Part shown: positions 1 to 11,809 of the stretch, in pieces
Layout of the letters: every line of letters starts with the position of its first letter
Numbering within the stretch: the stretch's first letter is position 1
Source: Watersipora subatra
Taxonomy: Eukaryota; Bryozoa; Gymnolaemata; Cheilostomatida; Watersiporidae
Reading direction: 5' to 3'
Assembly (NCBI RefSeq): GCF_963576615.1
Contig: NC_088715.1
Location: forward strand, 62,640,981-62,704,980
DNA length: 64,000 nt
Program-made: the position numbers and the translations under genes
Notes under the pieces: generated by a model
The model's database searches: none
What the model saw: only the letters and a program-made list of their open reading frames with translations
What the model was told of the DNA's origin: nothing

Positions 1-237
1 CCTCTCACGGAGATTTGCAATAATCTAGGGTTAAATAAGTTCAAATTGATGAGTAACTGAATATTAGATAGATGCTTGTTTCCGGAGACTGACAAAGATC
101 TTGCTGAATATAATGGTTTAGTGTAATGAATTCGTTTAGAGTTTTTTCCATATGTAGACAATTAAAACAAACCTGAACAAAAAACATGCAAAAAACCAGT
201 CAACTATCCATAAGTTAACTAATTGTGTTCTTTTAAG
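1..237. other. Intron or 5' flank before the first visible exon
   Basis: AT-rich sequence with no supportable exon. The last 45 bases match the sequence just before 25227 in the second gene copy (both carry CAACTATC, ATAAGTTAA and a CTTTTAAG acceptor). This region is therefore the end of a homologous intron, and gene 1 must start left of the window. Confidence 0.6.
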
Positions 238-356
238 GTTAGAATCAATTCCTGCGGAAAATTTAAATGAAGTCATTTCTCAAATGAGGATACATTTCCA
301 TGTCTCTGGTCCTTCTCTAGTTCAAGTTGATATTTACAGAGTCTTTAACATATTAG
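238..356 (+). CDS. Gene 1 exon 2: N-terminal helical segment
   Basis: 119 nt between CTTTTAAG and GTAAGT. It starts with the third base of a codon and ends with the first base of the next (phase 2 in, phase 1 out). The 39 complete codons include [15 protein letters not shown], probably helix 1 of the fold. The paralogous exon at 25227-25345 has the same length, the same phases and conserved protein sequence with many base changes, which supports coding. Confidence 0.65.
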
Positions 357-1595
357 GTAAGTAAAAATACATTGCGCTATGAGTAGAACACTGACAGAAC
401 TATAGATCAGTGAGTTTTTACTGCTTGTAAGGGTGCTGACCTAAAAATAATGTTTAAACATGACAAGATTATTATTTTTACAATGACATAATGGGTAGCT
501 AAACGTGTCACTAATTGATTGTCTTTATGAAGAAATAGTTATATTTATATTTTTAGTATAAATCATGACCTTGAAGAACTACGTTGGCATGTTATTTGCA
601 GCTGTGAATAATTCACCGTGAACCTTTTTTCAAACACTCCGCTTTGTTTGAGTATAGATTATATATTTATAACAAATATATATTTATAATTAACAAAAAG
701 GCTATAACTTTAGACAAAACAATTGATTACTAATCAAGTGTTTTATCTAAAGTTATAGTCTGTTTTATTGATTTTACCTGCTCTGATTTTATCATTGAGC
801 ACTCTGCTCGGATCTTACCATTTACACCCACACACACACATATATAAACATATATATATATATATATGTATACAGTCAAACATGGATAACTCGAACTTCA
901 CGAGACCGAGCAAAAGTGTTCGAATTATCAGAGCGTTCAAGTTATCAGAGCACTGTCACAAGTCCATGTATTTACTTGTTTATTAGTAGTTCCATGTACA
1001 TATACAAATTATAATATAAATCAAAAGCACTAATGGCTTGTTTCAAATTAAATACTTCTAATGTAAAGTTTAAAACGTTTTTATCAAAAAGTATAAATAT
1101 TTTTCTATCACTTGAGATTGGTTTGTTGTTTGAGGTGATGTTATTGCCAAGAAGTTTTTTAGATTGACATTGGCAAAACTTGATCGTTGTTGAAATGATC
1201 AAAAGAAAAGACATCTTTTTCTTTTGAGCGCTTTAGCCACGATCAATTTTGCCGATTTTTCTCGAAGTTTATGCAAAGATTACCTCACTTTACCTGGGGT
1301 TAAGAGCAACACTCCGAGGCAGTTCAATTAGAAGTTTTACGAGGTTTTACGGTACATTGTATATCACTCACGCTTTTTGAATGGATACTTATTGAATGTA
1401 CACACGTATTCGGTGTTTAGGTCAAACGAAGCATAGTTTATTTAGCTAAGACAACGTATGCGTTTAATTACAACAATTTTTAAGACGTTTTAAACATTCA
1501 ACATTCCGACGTTGATTCAACACGGAATCAACGTCGGAAAACTATTCATCATTTGACCTAAACACCAAATACGTGTGTATCTATACGTGTATATA

Positions 1596-1641
<46 letters not shown>

Positions 1642-4600
1642 TATATAAGTTTATATGTTTATGTCACAAATTTTAAGGTGTCACCTGTTTGTTTCCTGGC
1701 AAACTTGCCCGTGTTGTCCGCAGCCCGAGCAGAGTAGAGGTTTATCCGAGGCTGCCTCTTTAGTGCTGTCCTGTTTTTTTACAGCTGTTAGACTATTTTT
1801 GGCTGCAGCACCAGAGGTGAAACTGCCAAATAGTAGATTAACTCTTTAGAACAAGTATTTGTCTTGCTCTCTGTCTAAGAATCAGATGAGTGGTGGCTGT
1901 ATCTCCCCATTTAGGATCTGGAAAAGCTGTGTCAATCTGTATTGGATTCATCAACACAGAAGGGAGGTATTGCTAGTAGGGTTTTTGCAATCAGGAACTG
2001 TTCCGCATGCTGCAGAACCTTCTTTTTTACTATGTTGACTTGATGAGGGTTTGGAAAATCACCAGATGCTGCTCTGACCAACTGTTCAACTCAGACAGCA
2101 TGCTCCTGGAGGGTAGTATGTGCATTTCTTCATATGGTAGTCAGTTGTGCCTGCACTTTCTTGAAAGAAAAATCCAACTCAGTTCTAAGACTTTCCAAAA
2201 GGGAGTTTATTAGGTTGGTTTCACCACTTTTCTGTTTCCTCTTTTAGCGAACTACTAAGATGTAACAGTGTAGCAACCTTAATCTAACGTGTGTGGCTTT
2301 CGCGATTTTTGCGACTTATGACTTGAGCAACTTATGAAGTATTCCACAACCGCGGTTCCTGGATAGTAAGATGCATTCAACTGATGAGCCAGGACTATAG
2401 TGTGAGGCACTGTCATTAGCCTTTCTAACATGTTGACAAGGTGGTCAGTGTCTCTTTTTGGGTTCTAAACATGCTGGATAGCCACGCCAGTGTCCTACCT
2501 TTGCAAATTCATCATTTAGTGATTTAACTGCAGGCTGCCACTTTTAAGACAGCTCAGCCTCTACCGTTCTGCAGGGTGTCTCAACTCAAGTTACTCAGGC
2601 CCTCTGGGTTTCTTCTCTACTGCCACGTTTAAAACAAGAATTTATCCATGAACTAAATGGCTTGTTTGAATTTTGATCTCAAGATTTTCTGCCACCAGTT
2701 TGAAGGATCCGTAATGACCCTTAACTATTTTATTTAGTACCAGTCTCTTTTTTCGAGTATAAAATATTATAATTCTTATTACATATATTTTACAGTCAAT
2801 CTATTTGCATATACAGCAACTGCTCTCCTTTTATAGGAGGAAATTTCAACTTTCTCATTCGGTGTTCGACCAGTGCTCTAAGCGCTGGCCTGGCAGCCGG
2901 CTGGTCCTCTTACTGCAAGTTGATGACCAATTGGTTGTTCTTTCAACGGGCAAATCCTTCTTTCATAAAGCCATGTTTCATGTAGCCTGGTGAGTCTGAG
3001 CCAATTCCGTGTCAGCTGGGCAATGTTACAGCTGGCCAGTCACTTGGCTATTTGATCGAACTTGGAGTCTTGACTTTACCGAGCTGGAACCTTGTACAAT
3101 ATATTCTAGTAGGCAGTTATAAGTTCGATTTATTTTAGTGAGTAGATTTCTAAATGCTGGTGAAGCTGCTGATGAAGCAAACATAATGATACAGAATGCT
3201 GACTCTGCTATGACTGCTTTTGATGATTGGAGTCAATTTAGACTGCGTGTTTTCCATAACATGTTTAATAATGGTGAGATCTTTTGGAAGCCAATCATAA
3301 AGGTAAGCCTCAAAATCTCTAAAGCCTGTCTTTTATTGAATTATTAAATTTTTATTGTCAAAAGCATTAGGAACATAATTGTTCATAAATAATGAGATCA
3401 AATTTTAGGAGAATGCAATCTTTTACAAGTTAGCATGTAATATAGATTATCATTTTGTTTCGTTGGTGTTCAACTTAAGTTCCTTGTGAATCTAAATACC
3501 ATAACAAAAAAACCTAAGTCTTTCTATTGAAGTTGCGTCAGATTCAAAGGTTATAAGATTAAAATGGTATAGCTTTATAGTAGTGAACTGCACTTGAGGA
3601 TGACAACAATTTAGAGGTCTGTCATTTTCCTTGTTGACAAACAGACATTTAAATATTCTTCTTATTTACAACAAAAAGCGTTATTCTTTCCATTAAGATA
3701 GGAAACTAAGTTCAAGTTATGTGCCAATCAAATTCAAATTTTTTTTAATGCAAAACAAGATATTTAATAAAAATTTTCAAATGGGTTGATAGGCTATACT
3801 GAAGCTATATAACAGTGTTTATACATGAATATCATTATGAGTTTAGCGGTATGTTTTTAGTTTGAGAACTTTGTATGTTACATTGAAATGTTGATCATGT
3901 TGTTGCTACTTTTAGTTGATTCATATTTTCACCTCTATTGCACTTAATATGCTAAGAAACAAGCCTATCCTATACATTATTGACCTGATTGGATGGTTGA
4001 TACACTCAATCGATACAGAACCTATAAATTCTTCATGCATGACTGTTCTTGGATGGATTAATACTCACGGTGGTTGGGTGAGAGGTCTTATAATACAAAT
4101 ATAACACAAAAGTCTGATCAGTACATAGTAATACTTTAAAAGTGTTACAGTATAAATATAATAAGAATTCTACTTATAAGGTCACAGTATAGTATAAATT
4201 TAACACTTTAAAATCCAGCAAATATTAATTACACTTAGAGACTACTACCAATAAATAAAACTTTATGCTTTTACCTTAAACTTATTTGAAAAGTACAACT
4301 ATGTGTAAAATTTATGATTCTATATTGATATATGAGGTTAAAAATGAATGGAATAGGTTTTATTACTTTGAATCTTTTACAGAGCAAATTTAATTTTGAG
4401 ATAAGTTAAACCAAGTTCACATTTATAACTGATTTGCGCAAGAGCGTTTCTTCGTCATGTTTTAAAGTTGTTAAATGTCCTTCCCAGCATAATTCAGTAT
4501 TACATGTCGAAATGACACAAACAGCAAAATTTTTTGAACTTTTTTCCAAAGTCATGTTTGATGTGAGATCTATTAGCTTGAATATAATGCAAAATCTCCT

Positions 4601-5150
4601 GTTGACATAAAATGACAAATAAATGGATAAATAAAATAAATTAATTGATGAAATAAGTGATGGTAACCTATCAGTGTATCAATACTTCTCAAATCAAAGT
4701 CTGTTAAAAGCTGTACGTACCTGAAACTCTGTTCCTGCTAGTTAATGATAGATTAGACAGTATGTAAATGAATTTGCTGACCTTTACTTGGACACGATCT
4801 AGAATGCTGCATAACGAATAGAAAATAAGTATGGGTTTTGTTCATTTTATTTATGAAAGAAAATATGTTAGTCGAAAAGTTTGCGACTACTGCTTTTCTC
4901 TCTTATTGAGCGCACTTCCTCCATATAAATTTATTTAGCCACTCCGGATAATGGAACCGGGTAAGGAAAAACTGACTAACAATATCAATAATTGGAATCG
5001 CAAATGTGTTGGCATGGTTTTAATAAACTAACATTACATTTATGACACAACATAAACAAAGGCAAAACATAATAGTGGTGCAGTAAAATTAACAACTTAT
5101 TAACAATACAATAAATAGAGCATCGCAACATGCAAGATATATACATATAT

Positions 5151-5196
<46 letters not shown>

Positions 5197-8100
5197 ATAT
5201 ATATGTGTATATTTAAAGAAACAAGAAAGTCATGACCCAGCGTCCACCACACACTCTTCTCCATTAGGGACTTTGTCTAATTAAAAAAACAAGGGTGGAG
5301 CAACCAGCCGGGCCCACATCTCAAACTGTTCACCACAATTTTTAAGGCGGGTTATTTTTGACTAATCAATCGTTTGACTCCAGTGGATAACTGGTGGTGT
5401 ATCCTTGCCTTGGTACTACGGGCTACCCCTCTGCACTGTCTCCTTTCTTTCCGTAGCTTTTGTTAGAAGGTCTGGATATGGGTAGGTAGCTAGAGGGTAT
5501 AATATACCCTCTAGCTACCTACCCATATCCAGACCTTCTAACCGTCTAACCACGCTACTAGGACAGTCACCATATTATGGTGACTGTCCTAGTAGCATGG
5601 TTAGACGGTCTGAGCTAGGCTACTGGGTCGTCTGGTCAGTAGTTTGTTTTTCTTTAGGCGAGAGGCTCCGGTTATGGCTGGGCCTCCGTATCCTCTTGCT
5701 GGTTTTCAGAGAAGGTATACAGAGTATCATGGCAGTAGCGTCCCATGCCATGTTTCGCTCGAACTATGCCCATCGTGGTTGGTTTAATGGATATATTACA
5801 TGGTCTGCTTGTTCCACTGGGCTACGGTGCTTATGTTGAATAACATGTTGAACAAAACATATGTTGAACAGACGTATAAAGCAAGATTTTGCAGTACATG
5901 GGGTTTAGCCTGTCAGCCACTGGTAATAAACTCGCATAGTTCGCAACATTTGGAGTGCCTTCTAAGTGCTGCTGCAGCTTATTTCTTAGTCTCCTCTTCC
6001 AAGAATTGCTTGTTTCTGACAGTGCATGCCCCTAAATGGATTATTATCAGTATTAATCCTGTTTTCTACTGCCTGTACAGTGGTTTACATGAGGAGTGAT
6101 AAGGCTGGGCACTGGTAAAGTGACTTCTTCAGAAAATCTTCCTCTAGCGCGAGGCTAATCACCGGAGATGGGGTGCCAGAACAAAGGCTGGCTTAACCTT
6201 GTAAGCATCTATATTCCTCAGTCGACAAAGGGTGGTTTCAATTGCTGTCAATCAGTCTTGTTAGAGCTCAGTTCCTAGTTCATGTAGCAGTGCGTTGAGG
6301 CTGATATCATTGGTGTGCATTCTGGCAAGATGGAATAATTGTGCTCCTGGCTCTACAAGCTCTAGCACTTTATGTAGTAATTGGTATCCCAATCTCATCT
6401 CTATACCATGTCTCTTTGTGTCTTCTGTCATTTGGTAAATCTTATCCCCATATCGTTAAGGCCTTTGTCTAATACAAAATGGACGGTGGTTTGGCTCCTT
6501 TATATTGGTGATGGGATTTTCCACGGCTTTGGGTACATTTCCAGGTAGCTAGAGTCTAGGTTTTTATCTAACTAACCAAGATTTTTTTTTGAAGAATTTA
6601 TTTTCTCTCTAGTTTTGTTTTTGGGGTGTATTGCAGCAGGTTCAGAGTTCGAACCCTCGTGCAAGTTTTCATTTTCCACACAAGCCTGTAGAGTTGCTTT
6701 TTCCATTTCGTCAAGCTTAACAACTGGAATAATTTGAGAAGGAAACTCCATTAACTCCTTGTCAGTTTGTGGGTAGTTTCTTCATGAAGGTCAAGCTCTC
6801 CTGGCTCCTAACATATCCAAGGTTATCCAGGCAAGCATAATAAAGTTTAAACCTGGACTAATGTTAGGTCAAGGTTTGGCCCTGTCTGTTCACCACATAG
6901 GTGTAGTTGCTAAAGGTGATTCTGACTTGGTATGGGTCCACGAACATAGCTTGTAGCTTAACGTTCGCCCCTTGTGGCCGCCCCCTGTTCACTAACTAAC
7001 CCCAATCCCCAAGTGCAAGCAGCGGTGGTTCTTCTTGGTTTGACTGCCGAGTTTCCATCTGTGCCTCTCCAAAAGCCTTGTGTGTTTCTTTCAGCCTCTA
7101 CTGTCTCTGCAGTAGGTATTTGCTAGTAGATTGCATTTCTATCGGAGGAGATGACATTCCAACTAATCAGGCAGTCCCAAGTCCCTGTAAAACAACATGA
7201 AATTTTCTGTCTGCCTGTCACGATGTGGGGGTACCATGGTGCGCCTGCATGAACTCGGACAGAAGTTCGTCCCATTTCTCCTGTCCTCGTATCAACGACA
7301 TGGATTTTACAGAGTTGCCCAGGCCTCGACTGTTTCTCTCTATGATCTTAATTGCTTAGGGATGGTAAGCAGTCATGTGTGTCTTGCTCACCTTTTAGAG
7401 CTGGCAGACCTCCTCAACCAGTTGGCTCTCAAATTGAGGACCTTCGTATGTGTCGATTTTCTCTGGAAGCCCCAGGTAGCAAAACACCCTTTCATCGAAG
7501 GTACTGGCCATCACTAGAGCCGTGGCCTCTGGAATAGCAATGACATCCTACCTTGAAGTAAAATGATTCGAGAGCACTAACATCTACTTACTGTCCCTCA
7601 ATGTGGTGGGGAGGGGGGCCCACCAAGTCAAAAGCGGTCTTCTGCCAAGGTTAGCCAGTGTAAAACTGCTGCCGGTTTCCTGCAGGCTTACTCCAACCAT
7701 GATTGATGGCCTGGCACACCTCACAGCTATGTACCAACCTGTGGACAGCAGCTGTCCATGTAAGACATGGCAACCTGCCATCATCCTTACTAAGGAGTGG
7801 GTCTTGATGTGTTTCTGCCAAGTAACTGGCTTTCTCATAGCCAGTGGCAACATGGCACACCACCAGATTTGACCATGAGGGGCCACTCTGGCTTTTATCA
7901 TGCCATCTTAACTGATTCTCAGGGATTCCCTTTTGATATTAAGAATTCTGAGCTCCTTGCTTTCCAATTTCAGCGGTTCCGAATGCACTTTGTGTGACCC
8001 CAAATATTTCAGTTAATTATGGCTATGGCGTTCTTGCCCTCGCTCTGCAGTCGAGCCAACTGGTTAGTTAGCTGAGCCGATGCCTCAAGTCCTAGGACGG

Positions 8101-10505
8101 CCTCGACCGACCTCGAGCCGATTCACGCCTCCATGGGGGCAGGGCGCTAGCCCATCTGGCCAGTCATCTAGCGAGACTTACGCTCAGAGACTTACTCTCA
8201 GCTTTTGTGTGGTTGCTGGTAGCGACTAGTAGTGCCTCGGGTCATCATCCGCTTGATGCCAAGAAATCCCAGGATTACCTCAACCGGCCTTGGGTTGGCT
8301 TTGGCAGTCTCAGTTGAGACAGGGGGTCACATCCATTAACCGGTCACCTCGCGCACTGACCTGGCAATCCCTGACAGAGCATGGTTTCTCCCTACCACTC
8401 TAGCCTTTTTCTGGTACTCTGAGTCTAACTCCAGCCGGCTTGAGACCCCATTGTGGTGCTTTATTTGGACACACTGCCGATGATATTTGCAAGCCTGTCA
8501 GTTTAAGCCATCCTCGTGGCCGTGCTTTAAACTCGAGAGGTGTTCCAGCACGTATTTGAACTTGGCTAGCACCTCTAGCCAATGTGCCACCTAGTGAAAG
8601 GTTGTTTTGCGGCAGAGCTATTGCAGAATGGCATGGTTTGTTCAAAGGAAAAACTCTAGTCTGAATAGGTATGGGCAGAAGTGTTTTACTACTCTGACTA
8701 CCACCACCAGCTTTTAGCTTGTCACACAGTAATTTCACTCCAAGGGAGTGAGTGTTTTGCTGTAGCAATCACTCACTTGTTCCTAGTCGCCCTGCTGCTG
8801 TGACTGCACAGCTTCCATGCCGCACTTGCTAGCATCTGTGTTCAGGATATATGTGTTTCCTTGAACTGGATACCCCAGCACTGGTGCTGGGGTAAAGTTG
8901 TGGCAGAGGGTGAAAAACGCTGCCTGCTCCTCGCTCTTCTATCGCCAGGGTTTTTCCTTTCTTACTATTGGGTGGAGGGGCTTTGCAATGGCTTCCCATA
9001 GCTGCCACCAGTGCAAAGGAATTAATCGGCCTTTACTAAGGCACCATCTAGAATGTTGCATAAAAAAGAGAAAATAAGTATAGGCTTTCGTTTGTTTTAT
9101 TTATAAAGGAAAATCCATTACTTGAGGAGTTTGCGGCTACTGCTCTGCTCTTTTATTGAGCGAACTCTTTTTGTATACATTCTTTGAACTGTTCTAGATA
9201 ATGGAACTAAGTAAGGAATAACCAAATACCAACAAAAATATTTAAATATGCTAATGTGTTGGCTTGGTTATAATAATCTAACATGGCAATAACGAAACAA
9301 CATAAATGACAGCAAAACATAATGGTGAGGCGGTATAAACAAACAAGTTATTATCGGTACAATAAAAACAGCAACACAACTTGCAAGATTATATATATAT
9401 TTCTTTATTCTTATAAATTGGTTTTATAGGCCAAATATTATTCTTATAGACTTTCTTATTCCTATAAATACTTGTATATGAGCTGCACAAAGATCGCGTT
9501 AATTAAACGATTAACGTGATCAATACAAATACACGATTAACTGAGTTGAGCCAATTAATCTTCAAATAAAATGCAATACAGGTGGCTTATGACAAGCAAC
9601 ACTTTTTTACCAATTAAATACAACCACAATTATTTTGCACTCAACTATGAAAACACTAAGTCAGTCACTTACATAAAACTTGTTCATACAACAAAAAAGT
9701 GTGGTGTCGATCTAGTAATAAGCAGCCATGATGATAGTTGTTTTAAAATGTTTTTAGGTAATAGCAACCGCAGCGATTTCAGTACTATTTAATATCTAAC
9801 AGTCTATATTTTTGTTTATATTTTAAATTTTTTTAGGTAAATTATACATGTATTTTAATTTTTCAATAAAATCACAATCATATTTCAGCTTTAGAAATAT
9901 TGTAAAATAAGGTTGACACTTTATTGGAAGAAAAAAGCACAAAAATGTCCTCCGTACTAACTGACACAATTACATACGTTGTTGGAAGCATAAACAAGAA
10001 AGCGAATTGCAATATTTGCCAGAAAGATTTTGCCTACCACAACAGCACATCATCATTAAGCTATCATTTAACTAATTCTCATCATACCTCTCAGAATTCA
10101 TCACCAGCTGTTACAGACAATAACTACTACTGCTGACTACCACCACTACTGTCCCCTGTGAGCGGCTATTCTTTAAAGCGGGCAATATTGTTTGTAGGAA
10201 GAGGGCATATCTTCATTCGGATAATGTGAATAAACTGCTGCCTCAACTTTTGGCTGTCCTAATAATAGACTTTCATAGACTATTTTCATACTCATAATAA
10301 TTAATACTTGTAACCTATGTACATTGTACGTAACATGTACTCCTGTTAACAATAATTGTCTCAAATCTAATTAATTTATATGTAGCTGTACTATTTGTTT
10401 TCGAATATGCAGGTTTTTGCTAGATTAATTCTAACATTAGTCGAAGAGTAACTGGTTCAGGCCAATTATTAATCGCGATTAATTTTTATAATCGTTGTGC
10501 AGCTG

Positions 10506-10570
<65 letters not shown>

Positions 10571-11313
10571 GGAGGACTGGACAAACGCTAACCATGCTCT
10601 TAGCTTTAGACACCGATATTCTTTGTTACGACTTTAGGTGTGCTTCCTTTATATCTTGTTATGTAATACTCTTGTGTGTGCTTCTTTTATACCCTATTAT
10701 ATAATACTGTGTTTCTGGGCCTGCCTCACAGGCCTGCCACAACGCATTTGGTTTTACATAATCATTATGTAAGTGGGCGGAGTGAAACCGTATATAAGGA
10801 GAAGGCACAGGCCAACTCATTGGGACTTTTACTTGTGAACTCGATGCTGTTTAACGCTGTATGGCATATGTGCTGATTATATATATTAAATAGACTACAT
10901 TTATTCTTACGAACTGATCACGTTTATGCCTGCCTGGTTGGCTTAGTAAGGATCATTCTGCCAGAACTGATCTGGCTTCAAGTACAAACTGCTTGGGAGA
11001 TACCTAAGGAAGGCTAGGGCTTGGCTGCATTACAACCGGACCTGATCAAAAATGTGATAGCATTGGAGATCAGGCCCTACAGTAAGCTAGCCGGGACCTA
11101 GACTAGCCAAGATAGGGTCTCAGAGAGCAGGCCGTGTTAGTATTCCAAGTGAGCGTGAACTGAGGGCAACCAGCCGCGGCCTGATCAGACCACTAGGTGT
11201 GTCAGGCAGGCCGACGAGGAGAAGGCCCAGTGTTCAGACTGCACCGGCTTGTTAGGAAAGTAAGGCTGGCTCAGCTACCGGGGCCAAACCTTTACAATAT
11301 ATATATATATATA

Positions 11314-11348
<35 letters not shown>

Positions 11349-11773
11349 ATATATATATATATATATCTATATATATGTATATGTATATATTTATATATAT
11401 TACTTATTTATATATTACTTATATATATATATTACTAATATATATATAAGTAATATATGTATAAATATATACAAAGATGTATATATTTATAAATATATAC
11501 ATAGATGTATATATATAAATATATACATATATGTATATATATAAATATATATATATATGTGTGTGTGTGTGTATATATAAGAAAGTCATGGTCTAGCGTC
11601 TACCATAAGTGTTGAAATATTTCTACTTGATGTTTTGTTTAATCCTTGAGAAACTGAACCATAAGAATACTAATCAGTTTACTAATGATTAAGAGGCACT
11701 TTTTTAGGTGACAATGCTTAGTTTGAACAATCCAGATGACTTGATTCAAGGGGACGTCAGGTCTGATTCTAAA

Positions 11774-11809
<36 letters not shown>

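Larger units (their letters stand above)
4790..9386 (-). mobile_element. Degenerate, internally deleted Ty3/gypsy-type LTR element, reverse orientation
   Basis: Two similar direct repeats of about 345 bp (about 4790-5134 and 9038-9385) flank reverse-strand pol remnants. Reading leftward, an RT tail and RNase H (about 8400-9000, with [11 protein letters not shown]) come first, then the integrase zinc region and core (about 7150-7901). gag, protease and most of RT are missing next to the right-hand repeat. Many stops and the LTR divergence show an old, inactive copy. Confidence 0.6.
9480..10505 (+). mobile_element. Internally deleted hAT-superfamily element
   Basis: The ends pair as inverted repeats: GAGCTGCACAAAGATCG on the left and CAGCTGCACAACGATTA in reverse complement on the right. 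Flanking 8-mers TTGTATAT and TAATATAT agree at 6 of 8 positions, as expected for an hAT target duplication. Inside are a BED zinc finger and the C-terminal hAT dimerisation region. The catalytic middle of the transposase is missing, so the copy is non-autonomous. Confidence 0.7.
4078..11707 (+). other. Gene 1 intron 4, 7.6 kb, filled with transposons
   Basis: This intron separates the two halves of BH2. It carries a reverse-strand gypsy element, an hAT element, an LTR-like segment and long (TA)n tracts, each listed separately. 4104-4785 looks like plain AT-rich intron. The intron at the same place in gene 2 holds a different insertion. Confidence 0.6.

Noticed and set aside
6640..6670. Possible tRNA B-box (GTTCGAAC) suggesting a SINE
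   Set aside because: There is no A-box at a suitable distance, no tRNA-like fold, and it lies in gypsy-derived sequence.
7197..7997. Plus-strand ORFs of 60-106 codons
   Set aside because: They are shadows of the reverse-strand gypsy integrase remnant.
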